NCBI GenBank assembly: GCA_023091735.1
Contig: JALKBU010000023.1
Span: forward strand, 1-64,000
Direction of reading: 5' to 3'
Source of the DNA: Trichomonas tenax
Lineage: Eukaryota > Parabasalia > Trichomonadida > Trichomonadidae
DNA: 64,000 nt
Position numbers and translations under genes: made by a program. Below are positions 58,106 to 64,000 of the stretch, in pieces (positions within the stretch are counted from its first letter, which is position 1; each line of letters begins with the position of its first letter). Below the pieces are notes generated by a model, which saw only the letters and a program-made list of their open reading frames with translations, searched no databases and was not told the origin of the DNA.

Positions 58106-59389
58106 ATGTCGTCTCCTCCACGAAATCCGCCAACGCCTGTTGAGCAGGCTGAAATAAAACCAGTGCCTGGCACTCCCACTAAGAAGCGTCAGAAAAGGAG
58201 AAATGATTTCAACATAGGAAAAGTAATCGGACGTGGTGCGTTCGGAGAAGTGCTCAAAGTCCAAGATATTGAAACAGGCAAATACTATGCAATGAAGGTG
58301 CTCTCTAAGGCACACATATCACGCGAAAAGAAGATAAATTACGTTATATTAGAAAGAGATGTAATGACTTCGTTAAATCATCCAAACATCGTTCATTTAT
58401 ACCTGACATTCCAGGATCCGTCTAATCTCTATTATGTCGTTGAACTGGCTGACAATGGAGATTTGCAGCATGTTTTGAACAAATATCAGACACTAGATAT
58501 TCCTATTGCAAAACAATTACTTGGACAGACTTTGCTAGCGATAGCGCACATGCATCAAAGAAGAATAATTCACAGAGACATAAAACCAGAAAATATTCTT
58601 TTAGATAACTTTAACAGAGTCAAAATTACTGATTTTGGTACAGCAAAGATATTTAAACCCGGGGAACCGTTTAACAGTCCTCGCGGAAGCTTTGTTGGAA
58701 GTCCTGATTATGTTTCTCCAGAAACTTTGAATGAGACAACAATTTCAGCGGCAACAGACCTCTGGTCGTTCGGATGTTTGGTTTATCAGTTTTTCGTTGG
58801 ATATGCTCCATTTCATACGACTTCGAATTATGAGACTTTCCAAAAAATTGAAGCATGTGAGTACACAATACCTGATTTTGTCCCTGATGACGCTAGAGAT
58901 TTGATATCACATCTTCTCAAACTCAACCCTGAAGAAAGACTTGGATTTGGTGATCATGAGTCAGGACATCAATCAATCAAATCACATCCTTTCTTTAATG
59001 GCATCAATTGGGATGAGCTTCCTTTAGAGAAACTTACTGAGTTCAGACCATTTGAGCCTGCTTTGCAATCGCTTAAAACAGCACAGACAGAAGTTAAGAA
59101 AAAGATATTCTCGGACAATGAAATTGTCATCAAAGAAGCAATAGTTGTTTTTGAAAGTAAGCAGAGAATGTTGGTATTACTCGATCCACCAAAATTATTG
59201 ATTTGCAACATTGACGAAACTGAAGTTAAGAAGAACATCCCATTAGCTTCTAACTTCACTGTTTCTCATGAAGGAAATCAGTTAATATTAGTTAATCCTG
59301 TTACGAATGTTGAATACTCAATTACATGTGATGCAGATGATGTTGAGCTATGGCATTATGCCATCAAAGAAGCTATTGATTCATTATAA
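58106..59389 (+). CDS. PDK1: PDK1-like AGC kinase with PH-like C-terminus
   Basis: A 427-residue protein. The kinase domain spans about 35-300: P-loop GRGAFGEV (42-49), Lys64, Glu83, HRDIKPEN (156-163), DFG (176-178) and SPE (204-206). The activation segment SFVGSPDYVSPE corresponds to the SFVGTAQYVSPE of PDK1, with Ser195 at the autophosphorylation position. FFNGINWDEL after the kinase lobe matches the PDK1 FFEGVDWENL. There is no AGC hydrophobic motif, which PDK1 also lacks. The C-terminal about 100 residues form a PH-like fold (AIVVFESKQRMLVLLDPPKL, then VELWHYAIKEAID). PDK1 phosphorylates other AGC kinases at the T-loop, downstream of 3-phosphoinositides. The N-terminal 30 residues are Pro and Lys rich. 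Confidence 0.93.
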   Translation: MSSPPRNPPTPVEQAEIKPVPGTPTKKRQKRRNDFNIGKVIGRGAFGEVLKVQDIETGKYYAMKVLSKAHISREKKINYVILERDVMTSLNHPNIVHLYLTFQDPSNLYYVVELADNGDLQHVLNKYQTLDIPIAKQLLGQTLLAIAHMHQRRIIHRDIKPENILLDNFNRVKITDFGTAKIFKPGEPFNSPRGSFVGSPDYVSPETLNETTISAATDLWSFGCLVYQFFVGYAPFHTTSNYETFQKIEACEYTIPDFVPDDARDLISHLLKLNPEERLGFGDHESGHQSIKSHPFFNGINWDELPLEKLTEFRPFEPALQSLKTAQTEVKKKIFSDNEIVIKEAIVVFESKQRMLVLLDPPKLLICNIDETEVKKNIPLASNFTVSHEGNQLILVNPVTNVEYSITCDADDVELWHYAIKEAIDSL

Positions 59390-60134
59390 TAATATAATTC
59401 GTTTGTATGAGAATTAATAAAGTTATTTTGTATATATATAAACACCTAAGAGGTAAAAAGGAATACCAGCGTGAAGTAAAAAGTAAAATTATTATATTTT
59501 ATATCTTTTATTAGTAAAGTAATGAATGATCAATAGGCAGTGATCATGTTTAAGCAGCAAGTTGTAGGAAGAATTGATAACTAAAGTTAAGAATAATTTA
59601 CTGTGTGTTAGTTTTTGTTCTTTAAAAAATTTGGGGATCTGATGCACGATATTCAGCATAATTCAGCAGACCGTCGTGTAGAATCTTCACCTCCAAAGAA
59701 TGTACATACGTTGTGTTCGCTTTCCCACCTTATGATGAAATGGCTGTGTCAAGCCGTTTTTTGGATTCAATATAAAATATTTCTGTCCTGTGAAAATCTT
59801 AAGCGCAATCAATATCTTTTTAATTGGATATAATTTATAAGTTTATAATCAAGTAAAATTAATTTAATGGAATGAGAAAATTATCAAAATTCATTGAGAT
59901 TTTTTGAATTATTGAAAAAAATTGATTTTTATTTGCTGAATGGAAAAAAGAATTGAAATGAAATATAGAATATTGTAACGATGTAAAAAGTTAATGTTAT
60001 GGAATTTAGCAAAAAACTATCATTTTTGAGATCAAAAAATGATTTTTTCGTGGATTTGGATTCCACTCTATATAAGAATGCTAAAATTCGTGTTCTGGAA
60101 AACGTTGATTTGAAAAGTTGATGTTTTATTTCAC
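59390..60134. other. Intergenic with a GC-richer island, no supported gene
   Basis: At about 59635-59800 GC content rises. TGCACGAT (59642-59649) can pair with GTCGTGTA (59672-59679, two G-U). Frames through it begin at TTG and are unrelated to known proteins. The rest is AT-rich. Confidence 0.35.
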
Positions 60135-60144
60135 AAAAGTGACA
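60135..60144 (+). promoter_or_regulatory. AAAAGTGACA abutting the ATG
   Basis: AAAAGTGACA is directly followed by the ATG at 60145. It supports 60145 as the start over 60121 and is the clearest case of the element touching the start codon. Confidence 0.5.
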
Positions 60145-61824
60145 ATGACGGAAATACCTCTTCACGTCATAACATCAAGGAAGATCCTCGGAACAAATGA
60201 CCTTTACATTATACTGAATCCGAACAGAACTTTGTTGTTCTTGATTCCATCGACACAAAACAAAGAAAGCACTGGTCAGATTTTAGAGATAAGCTTCGAC
60301 GAGAAGCAAGACTATGCTCTCCATATCATATATGAGTCGAAGGTTAGAAAAATCGGTGAATTACCGAAGCAAATCAAACTGAAATTCGACAACTCAAAAG
60401 ATCTCGATCATTTCTTAGCAATTTACACTTCCACATCCAACAACATCGCAAGGAGCATGGACCTGAAGAAGAGGAATGACAAAGCACAAATAACTGTCTT
60501 TGTTGCGACATTTAATATGGGTAACAAGCAACCAAAGGAGGAATTTAAGCAATTCTTGAAGGATGCTGAAGCAAAGAAGCCGGACATCATATTCTATGCT
60601 GCTCAAGAGGCTGATTACGGTTCATCTTCCATTGAAGATCTTTTCAACACGATCGCTACGACATTAGAGAATTCCTACTCATGCATCGTAAAGAGCTACT
60701 TCTGGGAAATGCGTCTCGTTCTTCTCGTCAAGAAGCGTTTGGAAGCTTTCGTTTCAAACGTCGTTGCTTCAACAGAAGCCACAGGTATCCTCGGCCTTAT
60801 GGGTAACAAGGGTGGCGTCGTCGCTTGCCTCAATTTCTTTGACTCACCAATCGCTTTTGTTTCATCTCACTTGAATGCACACCAAGGAAACGTCCAGCGC
60901 CGTAACGAAGACTTCAAGTCCATTTGCACACTCATCAACCTCGATAACGGACCATTCGATCTCTTGTCTGGCTATCATCACGTTATTTGGGCCGGAGATC
61001 TCAACTATCGTATCGACAAGTCATTCCAGGAGGTCGTTGACGCTACAGAAAAGAAGGACTTCGATTCCTTGTGGCCAGAAGACCAGTTGAACAAGCAGAT
61101 GCAGTTAGGAAGAACATTCAATGGATTCATCGAAGGAAAGATCAATTTTGCACCAACATACAAGTTCAAGAAGGGAACGACAAAGTACGATGCTGAAAGT
61201 AAGAGAATCCCAGCTTGGTGCGATCGCGTCTTAATTAGATCATTCGATGGGCTTGAAAGGACCTGCCTCTCATACAGCCACCACGACTCTGTCACGACGT
61301 CCGACCACCACCCGGTTTCCGCGATGTGGGAGATCGAAGTTGTCATGACACCACCGGCTGCTGCTCCTTTCGCTTCCATCATCGGTGTCCGTCCATACAT
61401 CGAGCTTAACAACTTGACACTTGATATCGGAGCTCCAATCGACAGCGCCAAGTGCCAGATCATTTGGCCGTTCTCTGAGCCAATGGACACAGCAACAGGA
61501 AAGGGCAGAAGAAACGTCGTATGGCCTGATGACACAATTCCTCTCTTAGTTCCAACAAACTCTGTTTCAACAGCACATTTGAAGACCCAGTACATCCATC
61601 TCGTGTTCACTGTCAACGAGAAGACAGCCATCGCTATTTTGCCTCTCCATTTCGCAGCTGTCGATGTTTCGAGACCATTCCACATCAAGGCTGAGTATAA
61701 ACTTGAACAAATCGGTACTGTCACTGGAAGCCTCAAGATCGTCCTCGCTTCTGAGTCCCACATCACTGAGCAGCAGTTGAGACACCAGAAGGCGAACCAA
61801 GCACACAATTTCCAGACATTGTAA
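60145..61824 (+). CDS. Inositol polyphosphate 5-phosphatase (type II)
   Basis: The ATG at 60145 is used because AAAAGTGACA precedes it; 60121 would add 8 residues. The protein has 559 residues. Residues 1-110 are a PH-like N-terminal region. The catalytic domain (about 115-400) carries all class motifs: ATFNMGN (121-127), QE (154-155), NKGG (221-224), SHLNAH (241-246), WAGDLNYRID (282-291), PAWCDRVL (356-363) and SDHHPV (386-391). Residues about 400-559 resemble a C2-like or ASH-type beta sandwich. The enzyme removes the 5-phosphate from PI(4,5)P2 or PI(3,4,5)P3 and its inositol relatives; whether it is OCRL-, SHIP- or synaptojanin-like is not clear. No CAAX box is seen. Codons are GC-rich, suggesting good expression. 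Confidence 0.93.
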   Translation: MTEIPLHVITSRKILGTNDLYIILNPNRTLLFLIPSTQNKESTGQILEISFDEKQDYALHIIYESKVRKIGELPKQIKLKFDNSKDLDHFLAIYTSTSNNIARSMDLKKRNDKAQITVFVATFNMGNKQPKEEFKQFLKDAEAKKPDIIFYAAQEADYGSSSIEDLFNTIATTLENSYSCIVKSYFWEMRLVLLVKKRLEAFVSNVVASTEATGILGLMGNKGGVVACLNFFDSPIAFVSSHLNAHQGNVQRRNEDFKSICTLINLDNGPFDLLSGYHHVIWAGDLNYRIDKSFQEVVDATEKKDFDSLWPEDQLNKQMQLGRTFNGFIEGKINFAPTYKFKKGTTKYDAESKRIPAWCDRVLIRSFDGLERTCLSYSHHDSVTTSDHHPVSAMWEIEVVMTPPAAAPFASIIGVRPYIELNNLTLDIGAPIDSAKCQIIWPFSEPMDTATGKGRRNVVWPDDTIPLLVPTNSVSTAHLKTQYIHLVFTVNEKTAIAILPLHFAAVDVSRPFHIKAEYKLEQIGTVTGSLKIVLASESHITEQQLRHQKANQAHNFQTL

Positions 61825-62208
61825 TTTAATTATTTATTATTCGTTTTATTTTCCAGGATTTCGATATTTAAATGTTAATTAAAACATGAAGCATATTTTG
61901 TCACACTTATATTCAGCAAATCAATTCAAGAAATAAGCTTTATAAATTCAAACATAAAAACTCCTTATCAGATTCAATCAACAGATTTGTAAGAGCCAAT
62001 ATAACATACACACAAATGCTCTTTGAGAATTTGTTTAAATTTTTTTTTTGAAAATTAGAAATTGTGATTTTTGAACTGAAATGAGTTAGAATTAACAAAA
62101 CTAGGTTATAAGCATATGAAATATAGTGATCAAATAGAAAAATATATTATAATTACTAATATTTGTTATTTTTTAATAAGAAGTGAAAATAAATTACACA
62201 ATTTTATT
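61825..62208. other. Convergent intergenic spacer, no gene seen
   Basis: AT-rich 3' region between two convergent genes. A TTTTGTCACAC (about 61898) is present; nothing else recognised. Confidence 0.5.
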
Positions 62209-63096
62209 CTATATAGTAAATACGAATTCGTTAACAGATTTCAAGTCGTTAAGAAGTGTTGAAGGTCCAATTGGAATAATAAATTTCATCATTTCTGCCA
62301 AATCCTCCATAATTGTTGCTCTGTCCTGCTCTGTGCAGGAAACGACAATTGAGTCCGGTGTAAGCTTCAATTCGATAGAATCAGATTCTCCTGTCCACGG
62401 AACAGGATCAACAGGATTATCGACGCGTTTGATAGTTGTTTTCTTATCCGCCCATCCTGGATTGTATCTTGGCTGAACGAGAGTTTCTTTTGGCTTTGAT
62501 GTCAGTTCTGGGAAATCTTCTTCTTTGAACTCGACAGGCTTTTGAGCCTTTGGCGTGTTTTGTGGCTTTTCGCGATGCTCTTGCTGCGGTTTGTTTTCTT
62601 TTGGTTTATTTTGCTTTTTTCGTTTCTCTTTTGGCTTCTCTTGATTTTGCTTCTGCGGAGAATTGTTCTGTAGGTTCTTGTTTGACTCGACGATGTCCTG
62701 CAATTCTTTAATTTGGCTTGGTCGTGTTGGCGGTGATTTCGGGGTTTCTGTTGTTGATATTATTTCTTCAGTAGGGAAAATGAGTGGAGTTGGCTTTTTC
62801 GGTTCTACCTTTACAGGAATTGGAATCTTTTTGATAAATTCTTCGATATATTGTTCGGGAATGTCTGAAGAGAACAATGTCTTGAAAATTTCCATGAACT
62901 GAGGCTTAGTGATGTCTGCTAAAGGAATATCGCCTTTTTTCGAGAATTGAGTAGATTTTTCTTTCGGGAATGGCTTTACTTGGATTTCTAGCTTGAAAAG
63001 CGTCATAACTTTGTCCTTGGGGAAGTCTATGCTCATCTTGAAGCTTTTTTCTTCAATGCTAGTAAACAATTTAAGGAATTCTTCTTGAGAAATCAT
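62209..63096 (-). CDS. Unknown protein with disordered K/Q/P centre
   Basis: A 295-residue protein with an ATG at 63096. Residues 1-100 form a small mixed fold (EFLKLFTSIEEKSFKMSIDF, then IPLADITKPQFMEIFKTLF) that vaguely recalls SRP14, too weak to claim. Residues 100-190 are Pro, Lys, Gln and Glu rich and disordered. EEDFPELTSKPK near 195 has the DFPxL layout of short protein-binding motifs. The C-terminal 60 residues have a compact fold (SIELKLTPDSIVVSCTEQDR, then LAEMMKFIIPI). TGTCACTTT sites at 63102-63110 and 63125-63134 (AAAGTGACA on the coding strand) precede the start. The family is not recognised. Confidence 0.7.
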   Translation of the reverse strand: MISQEEFLKLFTSIEEKSFKMSIDFPKDKVMTLFKLEIQVKPFPKEKSTQFSKKGDIPLADITKPQFMEIFKTLFSSDIPEQYIEEFIKKIPIPVKVEPKKPTPLIFPTEEIISTTETPKSPPTRPSQIKELQDIVESNKNLQNNSPQKQNQEKPKEKRKKQNKPKENKPQQEHREKPQNTPKAQKPVEFKEEDFPELTSKPKETLVQPRYNPGWADKKTTIKRVDNPVDPVPWTGESDSIELKLTPDSIVVSCTEQDRATIMEDLAEMMKFIIPIGPSTLLNDLKSVNEFVFTI

Positions 63097-63140
63097 TTTT
63101 ATGTCACTTTCGCTGTCTAACTATTGTCACTTTTATTACA
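63097..63140 (-). promoter_or_regulatory. Two AAAGTGACA elements before the unknown gene
   Basis: On the coding strand AAAAGTGACAAT (about 63124-63134) and GAAAGTGACATAAAA (about 63098-63112) lie 23 bp apart, the second ending next to the ATG at 63096. Confidence 0.5.
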
Positions 63141-63521
63141 AAATAATTGTTTTAATGTTTTTCTTCATTTCAGATTAATATTTAGCAAAGGATTTAATGG
63201 GATATCGAATACAATCCTAAAATATATTATTGTGGCATGAATATTGATTCTTATTCCAAAACTATTTATTGAATGAGATATAATTTCTTATATTCATCAA
63301 ATAACTTTAAAATTATATTATTGGCAGGTTAGATTTGCTATATTGTTAAGCTCTTATATTAAAATATAATATTATCTCTAATTTGTAAATATTGAATTAA
63401 TTGAATGTTTTAGTTTACTAAATAAGAAGTGCTTTGAGTTTACATATGTTTAGTAATGATATTAGTAAATAATTCGATGGTAATGAAAATTTATTATAAT
63501 TTATAATACTGAATAATATAC
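63141..63521. other. AT-rich intergenic, no gene seen
   Basis: Only AT runs and degenerate repeats of ATATAATATT type. No RNA or frame recognised. Confidence 0.5.
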
Positions 63522-64000
63522 TTATTTATTATGACGCCTGACCTTGTTGATTGACTTGAAGATTCTCATTGGTTCCTTGTTGAGTGTACTTGGCTGAGCC
63601 TGAACATTGAAGCCTCTTTCTTCAAGAGCCTTCATACGCTCATCCTGGCTTCTCATCTTCTTAGCGGCGTTCTGAGATCTGAAGTAGTTGGAGTTTCTCA
63701 TAGAGTTAGACATTTCACCATCTGGATCAATGATTGTAGAACGCTGTACTTCACTACCAGACTTAGCTTGGACGAGTTTACGCTTCCATGTTGAAAGTAA
63801 TTGTTCTTTAATTTCGACAATTTTTGGTTGCGTGTTTCTAGTGTCGATAGCGTTGACAACTTCGACGATACCCGAATTCTTGATATTTTCATCACTCAAT
63901 TTATACGAGCTCAAGCATTTGAGAATACCTTCGACAATTGTGAGATTTGGCTGAGAACCATCGGGGAAAGGAGAGAGCCAGTTCCTAAATCTTTCCAAAA
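63522..64000 (-). CDS. IWS1/SPN1 transcription factor, C-terminal part (cut by window edge)
   Basis: The frame enters from the right edge with no start codon, so the N-terminus lies outside. The TFIIS N-terminal (LW) domain is present: FRNWLSPFPDGSQPNLTIVE, LKCLSSYKLSDENIKNSGIV and QLLSTWKRKLVQAK. The C-terminal tail (RMKALEERGFNVQAQPSTLN, then MRIFKSINKVRRHNK) also fits IWS1. IWS1/SPN1 binds SPT6 and Pol II during elongation. At least 158 residues lie inside the window. No break is seen. Confidence 0.85.
   Translation of the reverse strand, partial: LERFRNWLSPFPDGSQPNLTIVEGILKCLSSYKLSDENIKNSGIVEVVNAIDTRNTQPKIVEIKEQLLSTWKRKLVQAKSGSEVQRSTIIDPDGEMSNSMRNSNYFRSQNAAKKMRSQDERMKALEERGFNVQAQPSTLNKEPMRIFKSINKVRRHNK

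Overview
This window looks like nuclear DNA of a parabasalid (trichomonad) protist, most like Tritrichomonas; the exact species is inferred. Reasons: AT-rich, intron-poor, closely packed genes on both strands; a short [FeFe]-hydrogenase with a hydrogenosome-type N-terminus; eukaryotic housekeeping genes (VPS13, TM9SF, PDK1, RIO1, TSR1, IWS1, inositol 5-phosphatase, a SNARE); trichomonad-type surface and ankyrin families; and TCA-Y-T-W initiator-like sites just upstream of some starts. No tRNA, rRNA, CRISPR array, prokaryotic operon or intact transposase was seen. Starts were moved to the first plausible ATG where the longest open frame began at a non-ATG codon or ran into promoter repeats.

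Layout. 0.4-7.2 kb: BTB-like coiled-coil protein, a small unknown protein, a Hook-like coiled-coil protein, a bacterial-like glutaredoxin and a HEAT-repeat importin/exportin-like protein. 7.2-10.4 kb is a decay zone: an inverted-repeat element, a broken glycine-rich surface gene, a leftover of a trichomonad family, and a broken ubiquitin-like gene joined to a bacterial-like PVIYLYP/YLFWE/VVEWGG module. 10.8-24.3 kb: ARM/coiled-coil protein, DRC9-like axonemal protein, TM9SF, RIO1 kinase, WD40 protein, BAR-like protein and a divergent Hsp70/Hsp110. 24.5-25.5 kb: a decayed beta-helix surface gene. 25.6-34.5 kb: VPS13-like lipid-transfer protein facing the hydrogenase. 36-46 kb: LRR/coiled-coil protein, an unknown helical protein, a small coiled coil, a single ricin-type lectin domain, a large coiled-coil protein with a repeat-rich promoter and hairpins, and a decayed ankyrin gene. 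46-64 kb: a GT-C-like membrane protein, a U5 snRNA gene, TSR1, a beta-helix surface protein, a WD40/coiled-coil protein, a USE1-like SNARE, PDK1, an inositol 5-phosphatase, an unknown disordered protein and the C-terminal part of IWS1.

Shared themes. RIO1 and TSR1 both serve 40S ribosome maturation. TM9SF, VPS13, USE1, the BAR-like protein and the 5-phosphatase serve membrane traffic and lipid identity, and PDK1 reads phosphoinositides. DRC9 and several coiled-coil proteins fit the flagellar and cytoskeletal apparatus. Recently expanded surface and ankyrin families are the ones in decay, while core genes are intact.

The strongest undescribed-looking signals are a TGACA-core upstream element, often repeated at about 18-21 bp and sometimes abutting the ATG, an unannotated U5 snRNA, and the ubiquitin-like/bacterial-module fusion remnant.
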